Origin: Coriobacteriia bacterium | Lineage (GTDB): Bacteria > Actinomycetota > Coriobacteriia > Coriobacteriales > UBA8131 | Assembly (NCBI GenBank): GCA_009779015.1 | Contig: WRFC01000008.1 | Location: 1-15,915 of the forward strand | Reading direction: 5' to 3' | DNA: 15,915 nt | In this document: positions 7,321 to 15,027 of the stretch, in pieces | How the letters are laid out: the number at the start of each line of letters is the position of its first letter | How positions within the stretch are numbered: position 1 is the stretch's first letter | Notes under the pieces: model-generated | What the model saw: the letters and a program-made list of their open reading frames with translations, nothing else | What the model was told of the DNA's origin: nothing | Databases searched by the model: none | Made by a program: the position numbers and the translations under genes

Positions 7321-10300
7321 TCAGTAGCTCAAGGCGCCGTCGCCGAGTAGAACAGCCAGGTCGGTGCGCAGCCCTAGGTGCGCGGCGTCAACCGTCTTGT
7401 TCAATTGGATCCGCGTGTTTCCGCCATCGCTCTGGTTCAGGTAGAGCACCACCGGGTCGTGGCCGGGGTACTTGTTGATGATCTGGGCCAGCTTGTCCGA
7501 GACGGCCTGGTTAAAGAGGGCGCTTCTCAAGCTCAGCGTCAATACCTGAGGCCCTGCCTCTTTCAGTGACAGCTCTAAAGAGCGGGCGTCGTTGACCAAT
7601 ATCTGGGCGCCGCGGTCAGAATACTCATAGCGGCAGCGTACAGAGACAACGGCATCGTCCTGTAAGACATCAGAGATCTTGGCGTAATAGGACGGAAAGA
7701 CAATGGCATCGACCGAGGCCTCCATGTCCGAGAGGATGAATTTCGCCATCCGGTCACCCTTCCGCGAGACCATTGGGCTCAGGCTGCTGATCATCCCAGC
7801 CAATGTGATCACCCTGTTCTGCGGCACCGCTGACGATTCGGGCGGCTGCCCCGAGACGTCCTCCAAGCCGCCCTCGGCCGAGGCCTCAGCAACCCCTTCG
7901 TCCAATGTCACGTCAGGCAAGAGCGCACTGATCGGATAATCCCGGGCCTTCTCCAACTGCTCTCTAAAAGGCCGCAACGGATGGTCGGACAAATAAAGCC
8001 CAATCGCCTCTTTCTCAAACGACAGCCGTACCTGGTTGTCCCACTCGATGCCGTCCGGCTCTGGCACCTGGTCCACAAAATCGTTGGCCTCGGCGCTCTC
8101 GGCAGCCAGGTCAAAGAGCGAGGTCTGGCCTTCGAGGACATCGCGGTGATGCCGGGCGGCCTTGTCCATCAGGTTATCGGCCTCGATAAAATAAAGCATC
8201 TGCCGCCTGGTGTAGCCGGTTGAGTCAAAAGCCCCCGACTTGATCAATGTCTCCACGGTCTTCTTGTTCGCACAGGTGTTGCTGACGCGGTTTACAAAGT
8301 CATGTAATGATAAGAAGTGCCCGTGCAGCTCGCGCTCGGCTATCAGGCTGTCAGCGGCGGCCTCTCCAACGCCCTTGATGCCGGCCAAGCCAAACCTGAT
8401 GCCTTCGGGCAGCGGCGTGAACTCGCGGCCAGAGCTGTTGATATCTGGCGGTAAGACCTCGATGGCCATCTGGGCGCAGGCGGCGATGTAGCGGGTCAGC
8501 TCGTCAGTCCGCCCCACATAAGAACTGAGAACAGCGGCCATGTACTCTTTGGGGTAATAATGCTTGAACCAGGCCGTGCGCATGACGATGATGGCATAGG
8601 CCGCCGAATGTGACTTGTTAAAGGCGTATTCGGCGAACTTCTCGATATCCAACCAGAGGTCCTCGGCCATTTTTCCAGAGTAGCCCCGCCGCACGGCACC
8701 GTTGATCCAGTGGTCGCGCATCGTCTCGGTTGTCCCATCGACCCATTCATGCAGGTCGACGGTCATGGTCTTGAGCTTCTTCTTGCCCATCGCCTTGCGC
8801 AGCTTGTCGCTCTCGCCCGCCGTAAAGCCGCTCATCAGCATCGAGATGCGCATGACCTGCTCTTGATAGACGATCGCCCCGTAGGTCTCTTCTAAGATCG
8901 GCCGAAAGCGATCGTCGTAGTAAGTGATCTTGCGTTTGCCCTGCTTGCGCTGGACAAAGTCCTCGGCCATACCAGAACCTAACGGACCAGGCCGAAAAAG
9001 GGCGATGACGGCAACAATGTCATCGTAGCAGTTGGCGTTCATGCGCCGCAAAAGCGAGGTCATGCCCGGGCTTTCAACCTGAAAGACGCCAGACGTATCG
9101 CCGCGCGCCAACATGGCATAGACTGCCGGGTCGTCTAGGGGCAAGGTGTCTGGGTTGATATCAAGCCCATAGTTCTGAAAGACGTACTGTCGCGTCTTCA
9201 TCAAGACGTTCAGTGTTCGCAGGCCCAAAAAGTCGATCTTCACCAGGCCGAGCTCGGCATTGTTGTTGCCATCGTATTGCGTGATCTGCATGCTGCCCTT
9301 GGTGTCGTATTTGACAGGCACATGGTTGACAACCGCATCGGGGCAGATCACAACGGCCGAGGCATGCACGCCCTCACCGCGCACAGCTCCTTCAAGCGTC
9401 ACAGCGGCATCGACGATGCGCTTGGTCTCGACCTCTTCTTCGTATGCCTTAACAAGGTCGGTATTCCTCTGTTTCTCGTTCTTCTCGGGCTCTTCATGCT
9501 GTCCTAAGGCAGCTTTAAGCGAGGTATCCGGGGCCTGGGGCAGCATCTTTGAGATGCGCGCACCAACGGCAATCGGATAGTCAAAGACACGTGTCGTGTC
9601 GACGATCGCCTGCTTGGCCTTCAGCGAATTAAAGGTTATGACCTGGGCAACCGAGTCTTGCCCGTAGAGGTCGCGGAGATGCTCTATTACGGCCGACCGC
9701 CCGACTTCGTCGAAGTCGATATCGATATCCGGCATCTCTGGACGCTCTTTGGACAAAAAGCGTTCAAAGATCAACCCGTTGCTCAAAGGGTCAAGATCCG
9801 TGATGCCAAGCGCATACGAGACAATCGACCCTGCCGCCGAGCCGCGCCCCGGGCCGACCCCGACGCCGTTCTCTTTGGCCCAGCGCGTGAATTCCTGGAC
9901 GACCAAGAAGTAGGCCGGAAACCCCGTCGTACAAATCACGTCATATTCATGCTCAAACTGGTCAATCGCATTCTGCGGGATAGGATCGCCATAACGTGCC
10001 TTCAAGCCGGCGATCGACTCTTCTCTGAGCCGGCTCTCATTGCTCTCGCCCGCCGCCAGCGGGATCATCGGAAAAACGTACTTGCTCTCTAATATCCGGG
10101 CCGCGCACTTATCGGCAATCTCGGCCGTGGTATCGCAGGCCGACTGAAACTCGCCTAAGGCCGTCCGCATCTCCTCCTCGGTCTTCATATAGAACTGATC
10201 GTTGGAGAAGCGCATCCGGCTGACATCATCCATCCGGCTGGCCGTTCCGATACAGAGCATGATATCTTGGGCCTTCGCGTCCTCGCGTCTCAAATAGTGA

Positions 10301-10980
10301 AAGTCGTTCGTGGCCAAGGTCTGAAGGCCTAGCTGGTCGGCTAGTTGGACAAGCTGGCGGTTGATGTCTTGCTGCGTCAGGCCGGTCAAAATCTGGGCGT
10401 CTGAGTCGGCCAGGTCGACGGAATGCGTGAGCTCATTGGCCGTTAGCGTGATGCCTTGGTTCTGCAGCTCGATATAAAAATCGCCATCCGCAAAGACACC
10501 AGCAAAACGCTCTGCCCAGAGCAGCGCGTCAGCGGCCTGCTGGTTGATCAATTTACGCGGGATAATGCCGGCGATGCAGGCCGACGTGCCAATCAGGCCC
10601 TTGGAGTGTTGTTGTAAGAACTCCAGCGTCGTACGAGGCTTGTAATAAAAGCCCTCGATGGCTGAGCGCGACACCAGCTTGACCAGGTTCTCGTAGCCCT
10701 CGTGGTCCTTAGCCAAGAGGATCAGGTGGTAGAGCTCTGGCTTGCGGTCCTTGCGCAACTGGCTGTCTGGCGTGAAATAGACCTCGCAGCCGATGATCGG
10801 CTTGACCCCGGCCTTCAGGCAGGCCGCATGAAACGACGGCACGCCGTACATAAACCCATGGTCGGTGATCGCCACGGCACCCATCTCGAGCTCGGCAGCC
10901 CGACTCGCCATATCCGCGACACGCGTCGCACCATCCAATAGCGAATACTCGCTATGGTTATGCAGATGGACAAAAGCCAT
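7321..10980 (-). CDS. dnaE: DNA polymerase III alpha subunit, DnaE type
   Basis: Catalytic subunit of the replicative polymerase, 1219 residues. The N-terminal PHP domain (1-~280) has every expected metal ligand: H7, H9, D16, H41 (TDHG), E66 (IIGCE), H85, C135, D226 and H228 (NDFHY). The polymerase palm follows, with GPGRGSAAGS at 376-385, PDIDIDF at 417-423 and KIDFLGL with D583. After these come fingers, a tandem helix-hairpin-helix/beta-binding region, an OB fold near 1000-1085 (ITLAGMISSLSPMVSRKGDR) and a short C-terminal domain. There is no internal DnaQ-like exonuclease insert, so it is DnaE and not PolC. The ATG at 10980 is preferred over the upstream GTG at 11043, because family members begin close to FVHLHNHSEYS and GAGG lies 6 bases before this ATG. 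The gene starts 7 bases after the YerC-like gene. An insertion of about 25 residues (roughly 178-206) interrupts the PHP domain. Confidence 0.97.
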   Translation of the reverse strand: MAFVHLHNHSEYSLLDGATRVADMASRAAELEMGAVAITDHGFMYGVPSFHAACLKAGVKPIIGCEVYFTPDSQLRKDRKPELYHLILLAKDHEGYENLVKLVSRSAIEGFYYKPRTTLEFLQQHSKGLIGTSACIAGIIPRKLINQQAADALLWAERFAGVFADGDFYIELQNQGITLTANELTHSVDLADSDAQILTGLTQQDINRQLVQLADQLGLQTLATNDFHYLRREDAKAQDIMLCIGTASRMDDVSRMRFSNDQFYMKTEEEMRTALGEFQSACDTTAEIADKCAARILESKYVFPMIPLAAGESNESRLREESIAGLKARYGDPIPQNAIDQFEHEYDVICTTGFPAYFLVVQEFTRWAKENGVGVGPGRGSAAGSIVSYALGITDLDPLSNGLIFERFLSKERPEMPDIDIDFDEVGRSAVIEHLRDLYGQDSVAQVITFNSLKAKQAIVDTTRVFDYPIAVGARISKMLPQAPDTSLKAALGQHEEPEKNEKQRNTDLVKAYEEEVETKRIVDAAVTLEGAVRGEGVHASAVVICPDAVVNHVPVKYDTKGSMQITQYDGNNNAELGLVKIDFLGLRTLNVLMKTRQYVFQNYGLDINPDTLPLDDPAVYAMLARGDTSGVFQVESPGMTSLLRRMNANCYDDIVAVIALFRPGPLGSGMAEDFVQRKQGKRKITYYDDRFRPILEETYGAIVYQEQVMRISMLMSGFTAGESDKLRKAMGKKKLKTMTVDLHEWVDGTTETMRDHWINGAVRRGYSGKMAEDLWLDIEKFAEYAFNKSHSAAYAIIVMRTAWFKHYYPKEYMAAVLSSYVGRTDELTRYIAACAQMAIEVLPPDINSSGREFTPLPEGIRFGLAGIKGVGEAAADSLIAERELHGHFLSLHDFVNRVSNTCANKKTVETLIKSGAFDSTGYTRRQMLYFIEADNLMDKAARHHRDVLEGQTSLFDLAAESAEANDFVDQVPEPDGIEWDNQVRLSFEKEAIGLYLSDHPLRPFREQLEKARDYPISALLPDVTLDEGVAEASAEGGLEDVSGQPPESSAVPQNRVITLAGMISSLSPMVSRKGDRMAKFILSDMEASVDAIVFPSYYAKISDVLQDDAVVSVRCRYEYSDRGAQILVNDARSLELSLKEAGPQVLTLSLRSALFNQAVSDKLAQIINKYPGHDPVVLYLNQSDGGNTRIQLNKTVDAAHLGLRTDLAVLLGDGALSY

Positions 10981-10990
10981 TACCGCCTCA
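10978..10990 (-). promoter_or_regulatory. Ribosome binding site of dnaE overlapping the preceding stop codon
   Basis: On the minus strand the order is TGA stop of the YerC-like gene, GAGG, CGGTA, then ATG. The stop codon supplies the first bases of the Shine-Dalgarno sequence. This fixes the dnaE start and predicts that dnaE translation depends at least partly on ribosomes finishing the upstream gene. Confidence 0.7.
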
Positions 10991-11365
10991 ATAGTCCTCT
11001 TGCTCGTAAGCAAACGGGTCAGTTGGCGGCTCACGTCGGCCACGAGGCCGTCCGATCACCATCTGGTAGCCCCCCTTGCCATTGGCCAGGCATTTTGAGA
11101 CTCGGGCGATCGTCGTGGCCGATGCACCGGTCTTATCCTGGATATCAAGGTAGTTGTTCCCTTGGTTGAGCATTTTGGCGATGTTCAAACGCTGTGCCAG
11201 CTCGTCGATCTCGCGTGGCGTACAAAGGTCGGCCATCAGGGCCTCGACATCGTGACCAGCAGCCAGACCGGCAAAAGCCATGTAGAGTGCTTCTTTCTCG
11301 CCTGGCGTGGCCTTTCTGACAATCAGCTGGCTCTTGCGCAGCGATGAGCGCTTGCTCTCAGCCAT
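10988..11365 (-). CDS. YerC/YecD family TrpR-like transcriptional regulator
   Basis: A 125-residue protein with a central Trp-repressor-like helical domain (about residues 42-105). DLCTPREIDELAQRLNIAKML is the family signature, and LDIQDKTGASATTIARVSKC is the helix-turn-helix. The core is flanked by a basic N-terminus (KRSSLRKSQLIVRK) and an acidic tail (EPPTDPFAYEQEDY), making it somewhat longer than typical family members. It would act as a DNA-binding dimer; the ligand, if any, is unknown. ATG at 11365 has GAGGG 4 bases upstream. It sits between the citramalate synthase gene and dnaE with gaps of 6 and 7 bases. The position suggests it could regulate its own operon or branched-chain amino acid genes; that role is inferred. 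Confidence 0.9.
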   Translation of the reverse strand: MAESKRSSLRKSQLIVRKATPGEKEALYMAFAGLAAGHDVEALMADLCTPREIDELAQRLNIAKMLNQGNNYLDIQDKTGASATTIARVSKCLANGKGGYQMVIGRPRGRREPPTDPFAYEQEDY

Positions 11366-11374
11366 AATCCCTCA
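11363..11374 (-). promoter_or_regulatory. Ribosome binding site of the YerC-like gene overlapping the cimA stop
   Basis: The minus strand reads TGA, GGG, ATT, ATG: the cimA stop codon forms part of the GAGGG Shine-Dalgarno of the next gene. The same device appears at the next junction, before dnaE. Confidence 0.65.
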
Positions 11375-13087
11375 CTCTCGTGAGCTCGTCAACAAACCAT
11401 ATGTGATCGCGTCGACCAGGGCGTCCCACGAGGCCTCGATGATGTTCTCGCTGACCCCGACTGTGCCCCAGCTGCGCGTACTGTCGATATCTCTTGTCTC
11501 AATGACCACGCGGGTGACTGCCCCTGTGCCAGTGCTGTCGTCCAGCACACGCACCTTGTAGTCCGAAAGCTCAAAGCTCTCTGTCTCTGGGTAGTTGGCT
11601 GTGATAGCCAGCCTAAGGGCGGCGTCCAAGGCGTTGACCGGGCCATTGCCTTCGCCGGTCGCCACAAAGCGCTGGCCATTGACCCAAAGCTTGACAGTCG
11701 CCTCGCTATTTGTCCGGCCATCGGCCTGACGCTCAGTGATGACCCTGAAAGACTCGAGCTCAAAGCACTCTACCAGCTCGTTCGAACGCCTGGCCAACAA
11801 CAAGGCCAGTGAGGCATCGGCTACCTCATATGAATAACCGTTGGCCTCACGCTCTTTGACCCCCGCCAAGAGCTCAGCCAGGCTGTCTGGGTCCTCCGGC
11901 AGGCTGACATTAAGCTCGGCAGCCTTTGAGGCCAGGGCTGCCCGCCCGGCCAGCTCGCTGACCACGATATGCGAGAAATTCCCGATCTTCTCCGGTTGGA
12001 TATGCTCATAGGCCGGCTTATAACGCAGCACGGCCGATGAGTGCATGCCGCCCTTGTGCGCAAAGGCGTTGGTGCCGACAAAGGGATGATGCGGGTCTGG
12101 CGTGATATTCATCGTCTCGGCCACATAGTGCGAGAGGTCGGTCAAGCCAGCCAGCTGCTCATCGCTGACCAACTGGTATCCAAGCTTCAGCTGGAGGTTG
12201 ACGAGGATGGTCAAGAGATCGGCGTTACCGACCCGCTCGCCATAGCCATTGACCGTGCCTTGGACATGGATGACACCGGCACGCACGGCCTCCATAGAAT
12301 TAGCCACCGCGCAACCAGAATCATTGTGGCAGTGGATGCCGAGGGCTGGGACAGCCCGTTCAGGATGGCCCTCGGCATAGCTGCTGATGGCCGCTGAGCC
12401 TTTCAAGGCCGCCAAAGTGTCTTGGCAGGCCTCATAGATCTGATGTGGCAGCATCCCGCCATTCGTATCACAAAGCACGAGGTACTCGGCCCCGGCCAGC
12501 CAGGCGGCCTCTAAAGCCTGGAGCGCATACTTTGGGTCCTCTAGCCAGGCGTCAAAATAGTGTTCGGCATCAAAGAAGACCCGCTTGCCTTGCAAGCGCA
12601 AGAACTCGACTGACTCGCCGATCATGGCCAGGTTCTCTTCGACGTTTGTCTCGAGGATCAGCTCGACCTGCGAGACACTGGACTTGCCGACCAACACGAT
12701 CACCGGGGCCGCACAGACAGCGAGGGCGTGCAGCCCCTCGTCATCGGCGGCGGCGAGGTTCTTGCGCCTGGTCATGCCAAAAGCAGCCAACGTCGAATTC
12801 TTCAGGCCTTCGGCCGCTAAACGTTCAAAGAGCTCGCGGTCACGCTCATTTGAGGCCGGAAAACCGCCTTCGATGTAGTCTACCCCCAGCTCGTCTAAGC
12901 GCCTGGCAATACGCAGCTTGTCCTCAATGTTCAGGTTCACGCCTTCTCGCTGCTCGCCATCACGAAGCGTTGTGTCAAACAAGACCAGGTTGTTTTTTTG
13001 TGGGTCTTCGGGTTGGCTAGAAGCGCCTCTAGAGTCTTCCCCCGGTTTTTTTCTCGCACTCTCAGATGCGACGGAGCCAGTGCTCAT
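11372..13087 (-). CDS. cimA: (R)-citramalate synthase (CimA/LeuA family)
   Basis: Condenses pyruvate with acetyl-CoA to citramalate, the first step of the threonine-independent route to 2-oxobutyrate and isoleucine. About 571 residues. The HMGL-like catalytic barrel begins LVLFDTTLRDGEQ, with DTTLRDGEQ at 38-46. FFDAEHYFDAW and VLCDTNGGMLPHQI are typical of the CimA branch and unlike classical LeuA. The metal-binding HCHND is at 252-256, followed by NGYGERVGNADL. The C-terminal third is the LeuA dimer/allosteric domain, where isoleucine usually inhibits. I chose the ATG at 13087 (MSTGS) because AAGGAT lies about 8 bases upstream; an in-frame ATG at 13114 would add 9 residues. The start lies inside the end of ilvE (26-bp overlap). 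A Ser/Pro-rich extension of about 35 residues precedes the barrel. A homocitrate or isopropylmalate synthase is less likely. Confidence 0.93.
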   Translation of the reverse strand: MSTGSVASESARKKPGEDSRGASSQPEDPQKNNLVLFDTTLRDGEQREGVNLNIEDKLRIARRLDELGVDYIEGGFPASNERDRELFERLAAEGLKNSTLAAFGMTRRKNLAAADDEGLHALAVCAAPVIVLVGKSSVSQVELILETNVEENLAMIGESVEFLRLQGKRVFFDAEHYFDAWLEDPKYALQALEAAWLAGAEYLVLCDTNGGMLPHQIYEACQDTLAALKGSAAISSYAEGHPERAVPALGIHCHNDSGCAVANSMEAVRAGVIHVQGTVNGYGERVGNADLLTILVNLQLKLGYQLVSDEQLAGLTDLSHYVAETMNITPDPHHPFVGTNAFAHKGGMHSSAVLRYKPAYEHIQPEKIGNFSHIVVSELAGRAALASKAAELNVSLPEDPDSLAELLAGVKEREANGYSYEVADASLALLLARRSNELVECFELESFRVITERQADGRTNSEATVKLWVNGQRFVATGEGNGPVNALDAALRLAITANYPETESFELSDYKVRVLDDSTGTGAVTRVVIETRDIDSTRSWGTVGVSENIIEASWDALVDAITYGLLTSSRE

Positions 13088-13979
13088 ACTCTGGGATCCT
13101 TCCTTTGACAACATCAAAAAAGCGGGCTTGGAGTTGTTTCGTGATTGGGCCTGGAGGGCCGATGCGCCGGTTGTCCACCGAGCAGATCGGCGTCACCTCG
13201 GCGGCACTGCCCGTAAAGAAGACCTCGTCGGCTGCATACAGGTCACTGCGCACAAGAGAGCGTTCGTACACGGTATACCCCAGGTCGCGCGCGATCTGGA
13301 TCACCGAATCACGGGTCAAACCTTCTAGGATGCCATCCGAAAGCGGAGGCGTGCTGATCACGCCATTGCGGACGGCAAAGATATTCTCACCGGACCCCTC
13401 GGCAACCACGCCGTTCTCATTCAGCAAGATAGCCTCGACATACCCGTTCTCGGTAGCCTCAATGGTTGCCAGCCCTGAGTTCAAGTAAGATGCAGAGGAT
13501 TTCACGGCACCTGGCGTCGAGTTCGCGCTTCGCTGGCGCCAGGAGCTGACGGCCACACTGATGCCGTTCTCGATCGCCTCTTGCCCAAGGTAGGCCGACC
13601 ACGGCCAACAGGCAATGACGACATCAATCGGAGCGGACATCGGGTTGACTCCGACGGCACCATAACCCCTGTAAGCAATCGGCCTAACGTAGCATTCGGT
13701 CAGCTTGTTGACCTTGATCAATTCAATTGCCGCCTCGGTCAGCTCGTCGGCGTTGTAGGGCAGATCCATGCGGATCATCCGGCCCGAACGCACCAGGCGC
13801 TCCATATGGTCATGCAAGCGAAAGACCGCTGAGCCGGCATCTGTCTCATAACAACGTCCGCCTTCAAAAACGGCCGTCCCATAGTGCAGGGCATGTGTGA
13901 GGACGTGAGTTGTCGCCTCTGCCCAGGGTATGTGTTTACCGTTCTTCCAAATCCATTCAGTCTCGACTATGTCGGCCAT
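13062..13979 (-). CDS. ilvE: Branched-chain amino acid aminotransferase
   Basis: A PLP enzyme of fold class IV that transfers amino groups between glutamate and the 2-oxoacids of leucine, isoleucine and valine. The 305 residues match the IlvE type I length. The N-terminus EWIWKNGKHIPWAEA and the HALHYGTAVFEGGRCYE segment are typical. The PLP-binding Lys is K160 in AVKSSASYLNS. EGSGENIFAVRNG and TPPLSDGILEGLTRDSV near 195-225 form the phosphate-binding region. The C-terminal EVFFTGSAAEVTPI completes the signature. The ATG has AGAGGA about 8 bases upstream. It is the first gene of the ilvE-cimA-yerC-dnaE run and is preceded by a structured leader. D-amino acid aminotransferase and aminodeoxychorismate lyase are relatives but fit less well. 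Confidence 0.96.
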   Translation of the reverse strand: MADIVETEWIWKNGKHIPWAEATTHVLTHALHYGTAVFEGGRCYETDAGSAVFRLHDHMERLVRSGRMIRMDLPYNADELTEAAIELIKVNKLTECYVRPIAYRGYGAVGVNPMSAPIDVVIACWPWSAYLGQEAIENGISVAVSSWRQRSANSTPGAVKSSASYLNSGLATIEATENGYVEAILLNENGVVAEGSGENIFAVRNGVISTPPLSDGILEGLTRDSVIQIARDLGYTVYERSLVRSDLYAADEVFFTGSAAEVTPICSVDNRRIGPPGPITKQLQARFFDVVKGRIPEYEHWLRRI

Positions 13980-14019
13980 TTTGTGGTCCTCTCATCCTCT
14001 CCCGGCCTCCCTGCAACCG

Positions 14020-14063
14020 AAAAAGCATAAGCTGCCAAACAGGCAGGCTTTCTCCCTATGCTT
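14020..14063 (-). terminator. Terminator-like hairpin between lgt and ilvE
   Basis: In the transcription direction an outer 7-bp stem (AAGCATA / TATGCTT, 14057-14063 and 14023-14029) encloses an inner stem AGCcTGCC-tgttt-GGCAGCT. It is followed by T residues (CTTTTTC). This has the form of a factor-independent terminator, either ending lgt transcription or acting as an attenuator in the ilvE leader. A competing pairing of ATAAGC with GCTTAT uses the same 3' arm. Confidence 0.55.
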
Positions 14064-14081
14064 ATCATTCTCAGTGCAGCA

Positions 14082-14110
14082 GTTATACTCTCATCAAAGT
14101 TATCACAAAC
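14082..14110 (-). promoter_or_regulatory. Weak candidate promoter for the ilvE operon
   Basis: TATAAC (14087-14082 on the minus strand) could serve as a -10 box. The best -35 match is TTGTGA with a 15-base spacer, which is shorter than ideal. If it is used, transcription would start near 14075 and the terminator-like hairpin would lie in the ilvE leader. Confidence 0.27.
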
Positions 14111-14124
14111 GTATACCGCAGATA

Positions 14125-14967
14125 CTATACAGAAAGAGATTCTTGTTCTTCGTTTTGCCCGGTTTGCGGAAGGCCTCGCCACCGACTGATCAAGAGAACG
14201 GCCAACCCGCCTATCACCATTGGCAGCGATAGCATCATGCCCATCGTCACCCAGCCTGTCCCAAACAGGTAGCCCAGTTGGACGTCAGGCTGACGGACGA
14301 ATTCGATGGCGATGCGAAAGGCCCCATAGGCTATGAGGAAGATGCCTGTGTATATCCCACGAGAAAACGGCGGTCGCCGCTTTGATAAGGCCCAGAGCAG
14401 GCAAAAGAGCACAAGCCCTTCAAGTAAGGCCTCATAGAGCTGTGTCGGATGGCGATAGACCCCTCCGCCGGAGGCAAACGCCACTCCCCAAGGCAAGCTT
14501 GTAGGTGCGCCCCAAAGCTCACCGTTGATAAAATTCGCTATCCTGACCAACCCGAGGCCGATCGGGGCAGCGATGCAAACCAGGTCACCGAGCGTGAGCG
14601 CCGGTACATGGCAAAACCGGGCGGCTATAGGGATCGCCACAATTAGACCAATAAGCCTGCCATGGAAAGACATCCCGCCCTCCGAGAGCGCGAATATCTC
14701 AAGCGGATGTTGAAAATAGTAACCGTTCCCATAAAACAAGACATAGCCCAAACGGGCGCCGATGATCACGCCGAGCATGCCGGCGATCAATACCGTAAAG
14801 ATGACATCGGTACTGATGTTGATCTTCCAGCGTTTTCGGGCAACCCAATAGACCATAAACGTGCAGAGTATAAAACTGACGATATAGGCAATGCCATACC
14901 AGTGAACCGTAAACGGGCCGATCGTAAAAGCCACAGGCGAAAGGCTTTGGTAGATTTCGTTAAGCAT
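14125..14967 (-). CDS. lgt: Prolipoprotein diacylglyceryl transferase
   Basis: Transfers a diacylglyceryl group from phosphatidylglycerol to the lipobox cysteine of prolipoproteins, in the cytoplasmic membrane. 280 residues with about seven hydrophobic membrane segments. Landmarks in order: HWYGIAY near 22, GARLGYVLFY near 70, MSFHG with the essential His at 102, and VRIANFINGELWG with R142 and N145 (the Lgt signature). YRHPTQLYEALLEG and RIAIEFVRQPD follow near the last two helices. No upstream start is available. The ATG has only a weak ribosome binding site and is overlapped by a seven-codon upstream reading frame. The tail after the last helix (RWRGLPQTGQNEEQESLSV) is short and hydrophilic. 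Identification is secure. Confidence 0.97.
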   Translation of the reverse strand: MLNEIYQSLSPVAFTIGPFTVHWYGIAYIVSFILCTFMVYWVARKRWKINISTDVIFTVLIAGMLGVIIGARLGYVLFYGNGYYFQHPLEIFALSEGGMSFHGRLIGLIVAIPIAARFCHVPALTLGDLVCIAAPIGLGLVRIANFINGELWGAPTSLPWGVAFASGGGVYRHPTQLYEALLEGLVLFCLLWALSKRRPPFSRGIYTGIFLIAYGAFRIAIEFVRQPDVQLGYLFGTGWVTMGMMLSLPMVIGGLAVLLISRWRGLPQTGQNEEQESLSV

Positions 14968-14983
14968 CGCACTGTACTTTCAT
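14960..14983 (-). other. Seven-codon upstream reading frame overlapping the lgt start
   Basis: ATG AAA GTA CAG TGC GAT GCT TAA is preceded by AGGG with a 7-base spacer, a better ribosome binding site than lgt itself has. Its stop codon lies a few bases past the lgt ATG, so terminating ribosomes could re-initiate at lgt. It encodes MKVQCDA. Whether it is translated is unknown. Confidence 0.3.
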
Positions 14984-15027
14984 AAATTGTCCCTATCGCT
15001 ATTTTTTGCTTATTCTGCTCTGATGAT

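Noticed and set aside
10981..11043. Upstream GTG start extending dnaE by 21 residues into the YerC-like gene
   Set aside because: DnaE proteins begin near FVHLHNHSEYS, the ATG at 10980 has its own GAGG site, and the extension would overlap another well-supported gene.
12445..13020. Long plus-strand open frame (191 codons) opposite cimA
   Set aside because: It is Arg/Pro/Ser-rich with no recognisable motif, as expected for the antisense of a GC-rich gene; cimA has full catalytic motifs.
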